Source: Olsenella massiliensis (GTDB taxonomy: Bacteria > Actinomycetota > Coriobacteriia > Coriobacteriales > Atopobiaceae). From it: 64,000 nucleotides of DNA. The notes under the pieces were generated by a model. The model was not told where the DNA came from, did not search any database, and saw only the letters and a list, made by a program, of their open reading frames with translations. The DNA lies in contig NZ_LN898211.1 of the NCBI RefSeq assembly GCF_001457795.1, forward strand, positions 627,038 through 691,037, read 5' to 3'. Made by a program: the position numbers and the translations under genes. Shown here one piece after another: positions 41,828 to 52,015 of this stretch (within the stretch, counting starts at the first letter, position 1; each line of letters starts with the position of its first letter).

Positions 41828-42403
41828 ATGAGAACGGCTGACTTTGTCGCCGAGGTACGCAAGAATCCCGTCATCGCAGCCGTGAAGGATGACGAGAGCC
41901 TCGGGAAGGCGCTTGCGTCGTCGAGCGGCATCATCTTCGTCCTCTACGGGGACGCCTGCACGATCGCCGACGTCGTTCGGCGCGTCAAGGCGGCGGGAAA
42001 GATCGCCATGGTCCACGTTGACCGCATCGTGGGACTCACGGCCCAACCCATCGTCTGTGACTTCATCAAGGAGGGCACCCAGGCGGACGGCATCATCTCC
42101 ACCCATCCCTCCCTCATCCTCCGCGCCCGGGAGCTGGGGCTCAACACGATGCTGCGCTTCTTCATGATTGACTCCATCGCCTTTGAGAACGTCATACGTC
42201 AGGCACGTCGAGACGTGCAGCCCGACCTCATCGAGGTGCTGCCCGCCGTCCTCATGCCCGAGGTCTATCGCGAGATCGTGCGGGTCTCCAAGGTGCCCGT
42301 CATGGCGGGCGGCCTGCTTTCGGACAGGCGCCAGGTGACGAGCGCCCTCAAGAGCGGGTGCGTGTCGGTATCCACCACCAACCAGGACGTGTGGTCCGCC
42401 TAG
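41828..42403 (+). CDS. glpP: glycerol-3-phosphate-responsive antiterminator
   Basis: A 191-residue GlpP-family protein. It has the barrel segments PVIAAVKDDESLGKAL, VHVDRIVGLTAQP, FFMIDSIAFENV and VPVMAGGLLSDRRQV. GlpP binds leader RNA when glycerol-3-phosphate is present and lets transcription pass a terminator. The gene is first in the operon, directly after such a terminator, so it would control its own synthesis as well as glpK and the dehydrogenase genes. ATG 41828 has GGGGAGAG upstream. Confidence 0.9.
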   Translation: MRTADFVAEVRKNPVIAAVKDDESLGKALASSSGIIFVLYGDACTIADVVRRVKAAGKIAMVHVDRIVGLTAQPIVCDFIKEGTQADGIISTHPSLILRARELGLNTMLRFFMIDSIAFENVIRQARRDVQPDLIEVLPAVLMPEVYREIVRVSKVPVMAGGLLSDRRQVTSALKSGCVSVSTTNQDVWSA

Positions 42404-43939
<1,536 letters not shown>

Positions 43940-43981
43940 CGAATGGAAGGACAGGGCAATGGACGGGGAAGGGACGAGCGA

Positions 43982-45436
43982 ATGACGTACGACGTAATCG
44001 TCATCGGCGCTGGCGTGTCGGGGTCTGCCGTCGCGCGCGAGCTCTCGCGCTACGAGGCGGATGTCCTGGTCATGGACCGCGCCGACGACGTGTGCTGCGG
44101 GACCTCAAAGGCCAACAGCGCCATCGTCCACGCGGGGTACGACTGCATGCCCGGCTCGATGATGGCCCGGATGAACGTCCGGGGCAACGAGATGATGGAG
44201 CCGCTCGCACGTGACCTCGACGTTCCCTTTGAGCGCACGGGGTCGCTTCTCGTCTGCACGAGCAAGGAGCGGCTGGGCGGCCTCAGGGACCTCTTTGAGC
44301 GAGGGGCCGCCAACGGGGTCCCCGGGCTCAAGATCATCTCGGGCGACGAGGCCCGCGCGATGGAGCCGCAGCTGACCGATGCGGTCGTCGGCGCCCTCTG
44401 GGCCCCCTCGGCGGGAATCATCAACGTGTTCCTCCTCAACATCGCCCTGGCCGAGAACGCCTTCACCAACGGCGTGGACTTTCACTTCAACACCCGCGCC
44501 GAGAGGCTCTGGCAGGACGAGGGCGGCGTCTGGCACATTCGCACGAACAACGGCGAATACCGCGCCCGCGCCGTCGTCAACGCCGCCGGCGTGTATGCGG
44601 ACCGCCTTCACAACATGGTGTCGGCGACCAGGATTCACATCACGCCCCGACGCGGCGAGTACTTCCTGCTCGACCGCACGACCGCCGGCTACGTGCGCCA
44701 CGTGGTCTTTCCCCAACCCACCGAACTGGGCAAGGGCGTGCTCGTGACGCCTACGGTGGACGGCAACACCCTCGTGGGCCCGACGGCCCTCGACTTGGCG
44801 GATGACCAGCGCGACGACGTCGAGACGACGCAGGTTGGCCTGGACACGATTCGCGAGAAGGCCTCAGAGAACCTTCGTGACCTGCCGCTGCGCCAGGTCA
44901 TCACGAGCTTTGCGGGCCTGCGCGCCCACGAGGACCGCCACGAGTTCGTCCTGGGGCACGTGGAGGGCGCCCCGGGCTTCTATGACTGCGCGGGCATAGA
45001 GTCGCCAGGTCTCACGAGCGCTCCCGCCATTGGGGAGTACCTGGGCGGCATGGTCAAGGACGACCTGGGGCTTTCACCCAAGGACGCCTGGGTGCAAACG
45101 CGTACGGGGACCGTCGACCCCTCCCTGCTCACCCTTGCGGAGAGAAACGAGCTCATCAGGCGTGAGCCGGCCTATGGGCAGATCGTCTGCCGCTGCGAGT
45201 CGGTGAGCGAGGGCGAGATCCTGGACGCCATCCGCAGGCCCCTGGGAGCGCGCGACCTCGACGGCGTCAAGCGGAGGGTCCGCGCCGGCGCCGGTCGCTG
45301 CCAGGCAGGCTTCTGCAGCCCTCGCGTCATGGACATCCTCTCGCGCGAGCTGGGGCTGCCTTTGGAGGAGATTGGCAAGAGAGGCGGCGCCTCGAGGATC
45401 GTGGTGGGGCGCACGAAGGAGGTCCAGGGGCAATGA
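43982..45436 (+). CDS. FAD-dependent glycerol-3-phosphate dehydrogenase (GlpA-like) with BFD [2Fe-2S] domain
   Basis: A 484-residue flavoprotein. The FAD fold is YDVIVIGAGVSGSAVAREL at the N-terminus. The DAO domain runs to about residue 370 (LRAHEDRHEFVLGHVEG, CAGIESPGLTSAPAIGEYL). A C-terminal BFD-like domain has four Cys (VCRCESVSEGEI and GRCQAGFC). This is the anaerobic short form found with glpK, a second FAD protein and DUF1667 in Firmicutes and Actinobacteria. It oxidises G3P to DHAP, with the final electron acceptor uncertain. ATG 43982 is chosen over 43943 because GGGGAAGGGA precedes it. Its stop overlaps the next start by 4 bases. Confidence 0.88.
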   Translation: MTYDVIVIGAGVSGSAVARELSRYEADVLVMDRADDVCCGTSKANSAIVHAGYDCMPGSMMARMNVRGNEMMEPLARDLDVPFERTGSLLVCTSKERLGGLRDLFERGAANGVPGLKIISGDEARAMEPQLTDAVVGALWAPSAGIINVFLLNIALAENAFTNGVDFHFNTRAERLWQDEGGVWHIRTNNGEYRARAVVNAAGVYADRLHNMVSATRIHITPRRGEYFLLDRTTAGYVRHVVFPQPTELGKGVLVTPTVDGNTLVGPTALDLADDQRDDVETTQVGLDTIREKASENLRDLPLRQVITSFAGLRAHEDRHEFVLGHVEGAPGFYDCAGIESPGLTSAPAIGEYLGGMVKDDLGLSPKDAWVQTRTGTVDPSLLTLAERNELIRREPAYGQIVCRCESVSEGEILDAIRRPLGARDLDGVKRRVRAGAGRCQAGFCSPRVMDILSRELGLPLEEIGKRGGASRIVVGRTKEVQGQ

Positions 45437-46737
45437 GCGGCAGCAACGACCTGAGGAGCGTGGACGTCGTCATCATCGGTGGCGGGCCGGCGGGCCTCTC
45501 CGCCGCCGTCGCCGCCCATGAGGAGGGATGCGACTCCATCCTCGTCCTCGAGCGCGACAACTGCTTGGGCGGCATCCTCAACCAGTGCATCCACAACGGC
45601 TTCGGCCTGCATCGCTTCAAGGAGGAGCTCACGGGTCCCGAGTATGCCCACCGCTTCGTCAGGCGGGTGGAAGAGGAGGGGATTCCCTACAAGCTCAACA
45701 CCATGGTCATGGACGTCTCGCCCGAGCGCGTCGTCACGGCCATGAACCGCGATGACGGCATGTTCCAGGTCCAGGCGGGCGCCGTCGTCCTCGCCATGGG
45801 CTGCCGCGAGCGCCCGCGCGGCGCCCTCAACATCCCGGGCTGCCGGCCGGCGGGCATCTACACGGCCGGCACCGCCCAGCGCCTCGTGAACGTCGAGGGC
45901 TACCTGCCGGGGCGCGAGGTCGTCATCCTGGGCTCCGGTGACATAGGGCTCATCATGGCCCGCCGCATGACGCTCGAGGGCGCCAAGGTCAAGGTCGTCG
46001 CCGAGCTGCTGCCCTACTCCGGCGGGCTCAAGCGCAACATCGTCCAGTGCCTGGACGACTTTGGCATTCCCCTCAAGCTCTCGCACACCGTCGTGGACAT
46101 CGAGGGCGCGGAGCGCGTCAAGGCCGTGACCATCGCCCGGGTGGGGCCCGACCGCCGTCCCATCCCGGGCACCGAGGAGCGCTACGCCTGCGACACCCTG
46201 CTGCTGTCGTGCGGGCTCATCCCCGAGAACGAGCTCTCGAGCGCGTGCGGCGTCAGGCTGAGTCCCGTGACGAGCGGGCCTGTGGTCAACGAGAGCTTTG
46301 AGACCTCCGTTCTGGGCATCTTCGCCTGCGGCAACGTCCTGCACGTTCATGATCTCGTCGATTATGTGAGCGAGGAGGCCGACGAGGCGGGCAGGCGCGC
46401 CGTCGCCTTCGTGCACGGCGAGCTGGGCCCTGCCGGCGCCGGCCAGCGCGATGCGGCGCACGCAAGGATCGCCGTGCGCGCCACGGGGGGCGTCCGCTAC
46501 ACGGTGCCCTCTACGATCGACCCCGTGCGCATGGCGGACAAGCTGACCGTGCGCTTTCGCGTGGGGGACGTCTGCCAGGACGCCTACGTGAGCGTGTACC
46601 TGGACGGCGAGCGCGTGCAGCATCGCCGGAAGCAGATCATGGCGCCGGGCGAGATGGAGCAGGTCATCTTGCGCAAGGCAGACCTCGTCGGGCGCCCGGG
46701 CCTCTCCAGCGTCACCGTGGCCGTCGAGCGGGAGTAG
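45433..46737 (+). CDS. NAD(P)/FAD-dependent oxidoreductase, second subunit of the anaerobic G3P dehydrogenase
   Basis: A 434-residue two-dinucleotide-fold flavoprotein. The FAD motif is VDVVIIGGGPAGLSAAVAA. The redox-type segment LERDNCLGGILNQCIHNGFG carries two cysteines eight residues apart. The second Rossmann motif is VVILGSGDIGLIMARRM. VLGIFACGNVLHVHDLVDYV is typical of the flavin-binding end. It overlaps the GlpA-like gene by ATGA and probably passes its electrons to NAD or to another carrier. The assignment as partner subunit rests on the conserved neighbourhood. Confidence 0.85.
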   Translation: MSGSNDLRSVDVVIIGGGPAGLSAAVAAHEEGCDSILVLERDNCLGGILNQCIHNGFGLHRFKEELTGPEYAHRFVRRVEEEGIPYKLNTMVMDVSPERVVTAMNRDDGMFQVQAGAVVLAMGCRERPRGALNIPGCRPAGIYTAGTAQRLVNVEGYLPGREVVILGSGDIGLIMARRMTLEGAKVKVVAELLPYSGGLKRNIVQCLDDFGIPLKLSHTVVDIEGAERVKAVTIARVGPDRRPIPGTEERYACDTLLLSCGLIPENELSSACGVRLSPVTSGPVVNESFETSVLGIFACGNVLHVHDLVDYVSEEADEAGRRAVAFVHGELGPAGAGQRDAAHARIAVRATGGVRYTVPSTIDPVRMADKLTVRFRVGDVCQDAYVSVYLDGERVQHRRKQIMAPGEMEQVILRKADLVGRPGLSSVTVAVERE

Positions 46738-46747
46738 GGAGCGAGCA

Positions 46748-47116
46748 ATGGAGACAAGAAGGCTCACGTGCATCAACTGCCCCATGGGCTGCCAGCTTGA
46801 GGTGACGGTCGGCGACGGCGGAAAGGTCGTGTCCGTCACGGGCAACGGCTGCAGGCGGGGGGACGTCTATGGCCGCAAGGAGGTGACCAACCCCACACGC
46901 ACCGTCACGAGCACGGTGGTGGTGAGGGACGGCGCAAGCGAGCGCGTCTCGGTGAAGACGAAAGAAGACGTGCCCAAGCGACTCATCTTTGACGTGATGG
47001 ACGTCATCAACAGGACGACGGTCACGGCTCCCGTGCATGTGGGAGACGTTCTCGTGGACGACGTGTGCGGCACGGGCGTGCCCCTCGTCGCCACGGCTGA
47101 GGTGGGGGTGCGGTAG
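46748..47116 (+). CDS. DUF1667 protein of the glycerol operon
   Basis: A 122-residue protein with an N-terminal CINCPMGCQLEV motif and a third pair around NGCRRG, giving four Cys that could hold an Fe-S cluster. The rest matches DUF1667 (RTVTSTVVV, PKRLIFDVMDVIN). The family always accompanies the two flavoprotein genes ahead and may be an electron-transfer subunit of the same complex. ATG 46748 follows the preceding stop by 10 bp. Confidence 0.88.
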   Translation: METRRLTCINCPMGCQLEVTVGDGGKVVSVTGNGCRRGDVYGRKEVTNPTRTVTSTVVVRDGASERVSVKTKEDVPKRLIFDVMDVINRTTVTAPVHVGDVLVDDVCGTGVPLVATAEVGVR

Positions 47117-47133
47117 CACCTGTTGCCAGGTGC
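47116..47133 (+). terminator. small hairpin at the end of the glp operon
   Basis: GCACCTG and CAGGTGC form a 7-bp stem with a TTGC loop starting at the last base of the DUF1667 stop codon. It has no U-tract, so it is a weak terminator at best. Confidence 0.4.
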
Positions 47134-47420
47134 GTCTCACGCGCGATGTGGCATATATCCTGCTCATGACGGCAGATACCAGGTAGTACAGCGGCGTTCT
47201 CCTTGCTGGGTTCGCGTGGCCTGGATTCCTTTAGCCGGCGTAGTGTAGGCCACACCCCTTGCATCGGCCCTGCGCGAGCTCACTGCCAGGGGCCGGCCGG
47301 CCGCTACAGTGGCTCCGAGCATAGCTCGCCGCTGCGCCGCAGTCTTCCTGGCCGTATTGGGGACAGGTGTTTATGTCTACTTTGCTCTCACAGAGACATG
47401 CAAGCGAATCTCACTTGGTT

Positions 47421-47466
47421 ATTGGCGTCAGGGGCCGCAGAGATTTCTGCGGCCCCTGACGCCAAT
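47421..47466. repeat. perfect 21-bp inverted repeat ahead of PTS operon I
   Basis: Arms at 47421-47441 and 47446-47466 are exact complements (starting ATTGGCGTCAGGGG) with a GATT loop. It lies in the 527-bp gap between the glp and PTS operons. It has no U-tract on either strand. It may be a factor-independent barrier between operons or the relic of a mobile element end. The rest of the gap (47134-47420) holds nothing recognised. Confidence 0.7.
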
Positions 47467-47493
47467 CGCTGGTGTGCGGACGCTACATGAAAG

Positions 47494-47518
47494 AAGGAGA
47501 GATATGGTCAACCGCTGA
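47494..47518 (+). other. strong ribosome binding site with a four-codon open frame
   Basis: AAGGAGA at 47494-47500 is followed 3 bases later by ATG GTC AAC CGC TGA. It may be a leader peptide or the truncated start of a lost gene. It lies upstream of an A-rich stretch and of the PTS operon I start. Confidence 0.25.
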
Positions 47519-47643
47519 ACCAGAAAAACCATCCATTAATTGAAAAAAAAGACTTATACGGTTCAAATCCGGCTGAATTGTGCGACTATAACATCGAAGG
47601 CCCTTCAGAGTCACTGTAGCCGGAATTGGAGAGGAGCACAGGT

Positions 47644-48129
47644 TTGATTGCTCATTACCGCGTCGACAGCCGTGTGGTGCATGGCCAGACCACAACGAGG
47701 GTGACCAAAGAGAACCCCGTTGACGGTGTGATCATCATTGATGACCAGATTGCCCAGGATAAGTTCATGCTCAGGGTGTTCGCGAATACTCTCGGTTCGA
47801 TTCGCGTGTTCGGGTTTTCCATCAGCAAAGCCCTCGTCAAGCTGCCCGAGGCCGTCGCGTCGAAGAAGCGCTACCTCGTCATCTTCAAGACGCCCGAGAC
47901 CGCCCGCGCCCTTGTGGAACAGGGCTTCACATTCGACGGCGTTTTGAATTGCGGCCCACAGCCGAATTGCGAGGGCGCGAGGCTCGTCGAAAAGATGCTC
48001 TACCTTACCCGCTCCCAGATCGACGCCCTTGACTTTCTGGATTCTCATGGGGTCAAGCTCGTCATAAACCCCGCGTTCACCACTCCGGACCTTACTTGGC
48101 CTGAGGCAAAGAGGAAGGCTGGCATCTAA
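47644..48129 (+). CDS. mannose-family PTS EIIB, operon I
   Basis: A 161-residue EIIB domain protein that transfers phosphate from EIIA to sugar. The phospho-His site is RVDSRVVHGQTT near residue 14. Later segments VIIIDDQIAQDKFML and LVIFKTPETARALVEQG fit the family. The start is TTG 47644, supported by AGAGGAG 6 bases upstream. It is the first gene of an operon with EIIC 1 bp later. The region ahead has a possible -10 TATAAC at 47587-47592. Confidence 0.9.
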   Translation: MIAHYRVDSRVVHGQTTTRVTKENPVDGVIIIDDQIAQDKFMLRVFANTLGSIRVFGFSISKALVKLPEAVASKKRYLVIFKTPETARALVEQGFTFDGVLNCGPQPNCEGARLVEKMLYLTRSQIDALDFLDSHGVKLVINPAFTTPDLTWPEAKRKAGI

Positions 48130-48130
48130 G

Positions 48131-48949
48131 ATGGCATATTTCATCCAAGTGCTTCTCGTGGCGCTGCTCTATCACCTTACGAACACCTTTGCCTCCTTCG
48201 GGGGCATGGTCTTTGGCCGCTACACATGTCAAAGGCCGCTCGTCGGCGGACTCCTTGTCGGCCTGATCTTCGGCGACTTGCAGAAGGGTCTTGAGCTCGG
48301 CATTGCATTCCAGCTTGCGTACATGGGCGCCTTCGCGGTCGGCGGGGCAGTCTCCGTCGACGTGGGCGTCGTCTCCTATCCAATCATGGCCATGTCGATC
48401 ATCAACGGGCTTGATACCGGAACCGCCCTCGCCATCGCGGCGCCGATCTCCATCCTCACCGCGAACCTGACCCACGTGATGCGCGCCTTCAACACCGTCT
48501 GCACGGGGATCGTCCGCAAGGGCATCAAGGAAGTCGACTACAAGAAGATTGAAGTCGGCAACGTCATCCTTCCCCAGGTCTTCTTGGCGGCAATGAACTT
48601 TGCTGTCGTTTTTGTCCTGATGTACCTTGGCACCGGTGCGGTCGACAGCCTCCTTGCCGTTGTCCCGCAGAACGTCCTGCACGCGCTCGGCCTCCTCGGC
48701 GGCATCCTGCCTGCCGTGGGCATGGCAATGCTGCTCAAGTACAACATCGTGGGGAACTGGATGTTCATCTTCTTCGTTCTTGGTTTCATGATGGTCTCCT
48801 CCATGCAGATGGGCTTCATCCCCATCGCCATCTTTGCCGCGGCGCTGGCATTCCTGTACTGGAAGATTGACTCGCGTCCCGAGACGGCTGCCGAAAGCGC
48901 AAGTGCAGGCGTAAATGTGTTCACCGATGACGACGATGTGGAGATGTAG
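48131..48949 (+). CDS. mannose-family PTS EIIC, operon I
   Basis: A 272-residue membrane component with about seven hydrophobic segments. Family segments are RPLVGGLLVGLIFGDLQKGL, IAFQLAYMGAFAVGGAVSVD and ILPQVFLAAMNFAVVF. With EIID it forms the sugar channel. The C-terminus is acidic (FTDDDDVEM), as in EIIC of operon II. The stop is separated from EIID by 2 bp. Confidence 0.92.
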   Translation: MAYFIQVLLVALLYHLTNTFASFGGMVFGRYTCQRPLVGGLLVGLIFGDLQKGLELGIAFQLAYMGAFAVGGAVSVDVGVVSYPIMAMSIINGLDTGTALAIAAPISILTANLTHVMRAFNTVCTGIVRKGIKEVDYKKIEVGNVILPQVFLAAMNFAVVFVLMYLGTGAVDSLLAVVPQNVLHALGLLGGILPAVGMAMLLKYNIVGNWMFIFFVLGFMMVSSMQMGFIPIAIFAAALAFLYWKIDSRPETAAESASAGVNVFTDDDDVEM

Positions 48950-48951
48950 AA

Positions 48952-49818
48952 ATGAGCAAAGCCACTGAGAATGAGGCCATCGAGAGCCCGAAGGCTATCT
49001 GCGACGAGCCGCTGACTAAGAAGGAGCTTGACCGTCTGTTCTGGCGCTACCAGGTCAGGTACCTCACCTGCTGCAACCTCGAGAACTGGCACGGCAACTG
49101 CTACGCCTACGATATGATTCCCCTCTACAAGAAGTACTACGACAAGGACGGCCAGCGCGCGGGCATGCTCCGCATGTTCGACTTCATCAACACGGAGCAG
49201 ACGACGGCCAGTGTGCTGTGGGGAATCCTCGTCAGCATGGAGGAGCAGAAGGCCTTGGGCAAGCCGGTGAGCGACGACATGATCCGAACGGTTAAGTCCT
49301 CGCTGATGGGGCCCCTTGCCGGCGTGGGCGACTCTCTGGTCCAGGCGACAATCCTCCCGCTGCTCACCACGATTGCCATTTCGCTTACCGGCACGGGCGA
49401 CGCTCTGAGCCCGCTCGGCGCGACCCTCTTCATCATCGCTACGCCCATCCTGTTGTGGACGTATGCCCGGGCCCTGTTCAATAGCGGATACGGCCTCGGC
49501 AAGGACGCCGTCTCGACGCTCATGGGCTCCGCGATGGACCGCATCAAGATTGCCATTCAGCTCTTCGGAATCGTCGTTATCGGCGCGCTCTCGGCGAGCT
49601 ATGTGAAGGTGTCTACCCCGCTGTCCTTCGCTGCCTCGGCGGATGCCACCCCCGTGGTGCTGCAGGACGTCATCAACGGCATCTTCCCCAACCTGCTGAG
49701 CCTGCTGCTCGTTGTCGGCTGCTGGTTCCTGCTGTCCAAGAAGGGCGTCTCGATTACAAAGATGATCTTCGGCCTCATGGGCGTCGTGCTCGTGCTCGGC
49801 CTCGTGGGAATCCTTTAA
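48952..49818 (+). CDS. mannose-family PTS EIID, operon I
   Basis: A 288-residue component. The N-terminal part is cytosolic (FWRYQVRYLTCCNLENWHGN, IPLYKKYYDKDGQRAGMLRM). The conserved SSLMGPLAGVGDSLVQATI precedes the membrane part, which ends in MIFGLMGVVLVLGLVGIL. It completes the permease with EIIC. The closely packed order EIIB-EIIC-EIID is intact. Confidence 0.92.
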   Translation: MSKATENEAIESPKAICDEPLTKKELDRLFWRYQVRYLTCCNLENWHGNCYAYDMIPLYKKYYDKDGQRAGMLRMFDFINTEQTTASVLWGILVSMEEQKALGKPVSDDMIRTVKSSLMGPLAGVGDSLVQATILPLLTTIAISLTGTGDALSPLGATLFIIATPILLWTYARALFNSGYGLGKDAVSTLMGSAMDRIKIAIQLFGIVVIGALSASYVKVSTPLSFAASADATPVVLQDVINGIFPNLLSLLLVVGCWFLLSKKGVSITKMIFGLMGVVLVLGLVGIL

Positions 49819-49827
49819 GGGCGTAGC

Positions 49828-50790
49828 ATGGAGATAAACAAAAAAACCATTTTCCGCATCGAGCCAGTGTACAAGTCCTTTGTGTGGGCAGGGCGTAAGC
49901 TGATTGACCGCTTCGGGCTGAAGACCGATCTGGACACCGTCGGCACGATCTATTCCGTGCTCGCTCTGCCCGGCGAGATCGACAACCCCGTGACCGGGGC
50001 GGGCATGACTCTCTCGGAGCTTTACCGTGTGCATCGCGAGCTTTTCGGGACTTCTGACGAGGTGTTTCCCGTGAGGATGACGATCACCTGCAACGAGGGG
50101 TTCCAGTCTTACCAGTCGCACCCCGACGATGCCTACGCGATGGAGCACGAGGGTTGTCGTGGCAAGGTCTCGGGCGCGGTGGCCCTGGACGAGTCCGACG
50201 AGAAGGACACATGGCTCTTCGGCCACAAGCCCATGGACGCTGCAGAGTTCAGGCGCTGCATCGAAGAGAAAGAGTGGGACGCGCTGTTCTCGACGCTCGA
50301 GGTCAAGGGCGGTGATTTCGTCCACACGCCCGCCGGCGTGATCCACGGCGGCTGGGGGTCCGGCAAGGTCAGCGCGACCTTTGGCACGAACAGCGACATC
50401 ACGTACCGCTTTTATGATAACGACCGCAACGACCCCAACCGCCCGCTCAGCATCGACGACGTCTGCGCCTGCGCAAGCTTCCCGGAGCTTCCCTTCGCGG
50501 CCGAGCGTGCGGAGGGCGTCAAGATTGGTGGCGTGACTCGCTACGTCTACCACGATGTTCCCGGCGAATACACCGCTCTGCGGTTCAAGGCCGCCGGCGA
50601 GGCGTCTTTCGACTTCGACAGCTTCCTCTTCGTGACCTGCGTGGAGGGTGGTGGCACGGTGTGTGGCGAGCCGATTTCGCCGGGGGAGACCCTGTTCATT
50701 CCGTTGGGGTATGGACCGGTGGCTTTCTCGGGGCAGATGGACTGCATCGCCATCAGCTATCACGAGAAGAAGAGGGCGGAAAATGAGTAA
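49828..50790 (+). CDS. manA: class I mannose-6-phosphate isomerase-like protein
   Basis: A 320-residue cupin of the short bacterial ManA group. It begins IFRIEPVYKSFVWAGRKLID. The metal-site segment is SYQSHPDDAYAMEHEG near residue 95, with a further His in DFVHTPAGVIHGG. The GKTE motif usual after HPDD is not evident, so the metal site or substrate may differ. It would convert mannose-6-phosphate to fructose-6-phosphate. It overlaps the next gene by 8 bases. Its place between the permease and a mannitol-1-phosphate dehydrogenase-like gene leaves the true sugar open. Confidence 0.8.
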   Translation: MEINKKTIFRIEPVYKSFVWAGRKLIDRFGLKTDLDTVGTIYSVLALPGEIDNPVTGAGMTLSELYRVHRELFGTSDEVFPVRMTITCNEGFQSYQSHPDDAYAMEHEGCRGKVSGAVALDESDEKDTWLFGHKPMDAAEFRRCIEEKEWDALFSTLEVKGGDFVHTPAGVIHGGWGSGKVSATFGTNSDITYRFYDNDRNDPNRPLSIDDVCACASFPELPFAAERAEGVKIGGVTRYVYHDVPGEYTALRFKAAGEASFDFDSFLFVTCVEGGGTVCGEPISPGETLFIPLGYGPVAFSGQMDCIAISYHEKKRAENE

Positions 50791-52015
50791 AGTCACGATC
50801 ATCGGCGCAGGCCGCACGGGTCGTGGGATGTTCGGTGAGATGTTCTTCTCTGAGGGCGGGTTTGACCTCGCCTTCGGCGACATCAATCCCGAGCTGATCA
50901 GATCCCTTCGCGAGCAGGGTCACTACGTCGTCGAGCAGACTAACCTCGATTCCGGCATGTCGAAGGCGACTTGCGTCAGCGACTTCAAAGTTTATGACGC
51001 CAAGGCCGACCGAGAGGCGTATCTCAAGCGGCTGGCCGAGTCGGACTACATCGCGGTGGCCGTCTTCCCCTCCTCCTTCGATGACGTCGCCCGGGATTTG
51101 GCGGACATGGCCCGTCTTCGGAGGAAGAGCGGATCCGGTCAAAAGGCCGCCGTTATCCTCGGGGGCAACTTCGTCGGTCTCCGGAGCTACTTTAGCGGCG
51201 CGCTCCGCAAGCTCCTTGATGACGATGACTACGAAATCTTCGATGGACAGGTTGCCCTGGTCACCTCGAAGGCGAACCGAAAGATGACTTACTCGTCCAA
51301 GCCTGGCGCGAAGCCGCTCTCCCTTGAGGGGGACGACAAGCCCTTCCTGCCGGTCGAGGATAGGTTCCTCTTCGGCGATGGCTATGAGTACCCGTCGTTC
51401 TTCAAGCGTTCAGACGACGTCGAGCTGCGCATGGCTGAGAAGATTTGGAGCGAGAACCTCCTCCACTGCTCGCTCGGTTTTATGGGTGCCTACTATGGGT
51501 TCGCGACGATCAACGATGTGGCGTCCGACGAGTTCTGCGCAGATCTTGCCAGAAGGGCGTGGAAAGAAGGTCGAGCGGCGCTCGAGGCCGAGTACGGTAT
51601 TCCTGTGCCCGACGAGTCGTTTTTCAGGACGATGCTCGACAAGTTCAAGAGCCCCCATTTCCGCGATCGGATTGACCGCGTCGTCAGGCAGCCTATGCGT
51701 AAGCTTGGACGGCATGATCGCTTTCTGGGGCCCGCGCTGCTTTGTTTGAAGCATGACATCGTTCCCTTCTTTACCCTTCGGGCGGCGGCCTACGGGTTCC
51801 TCTTCTCCGACGAGAAGGACGAGCAGGTGGCGAAGATCGCAAAGATTCGTTCGGCTATGACCCTTGAGGACGCCGTTGTCAAAATCACCGGGCTGGATGC
51901 GTCCGTGTCGGAGGAGGCGACGGCCTGCGGGCTTCTGATTGGCTTTATCCAGGAGCTGCAGTGCCTCGAGAAGCAGGCTCCCCGCGTGCCTGCCTGCGAG
52001 GAGGGGGTCCGATGA
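50783..52015 (+). CDS. mannitol-1-phosphate dehydrogenase-like (MtlD family) polyol dehydrogenase
   Basis: A 410-residue dehydrogenase. The NAD-binding start is KVTIIGAGRTGRGMFGEMF, followed by FDLAFGDINPELIRSLREQG, as in MtlD. The C-terminal domain contains FMGAYYGF and RQPMRKLGRHDRFLGPALL, where the lysine-containing signature of polyol dehydrogenases is expected. It would oxidise a polyol phosphate to fructose-6-phosphate or a related ketose phosphate. ATG 50783 overlaps the stop of manA by 8 bases. The next gene, EIIA, overlaps its end by 4. Confidence 0.8.
   Translation: MSKVTIIGAGRTGRGMFGEMFFSEGGFDLAFGDINPELIRSLREQGHYVVEQTNLDSGMSKATCVSDFKVYDAKADREAYLKRLAESDYIAVAVFPSSFDDVARDLADMARLRRKSGSGQKAAVILGGNFVGLRSYFSGALRKLLDDDDYEIFDGQVALVTSKANRKMTYSSKPGAKPLSLEGDDKPFLPVEDRFLFGDGYEYPSFFKRSDDVELRMAEKIWSENLLHCSLGFMGAYYGFATINDVASDEFCADLARRAWKEGRAALEAEYGIPVPDESFFRTMLDKFKSPHFRDRIDRVVRQPMRKLGRHDRFLGPALLCLKHDIVPFFTLRAAAYGFLFSDEKDEQVAKIAKIRSAMTLEDAVVKITGLDASVSEEATACGLLIGFIQELQCLEKQAPRVPACEEGVR

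Noticed and set aside
47559-47577. tRNA T-arm-like word GGTTCAAATCCGGC
   Set aside because: The preceding 60 bases are A-rich and cannot fold into the rest of a tRNA; no acceptor stem is found.
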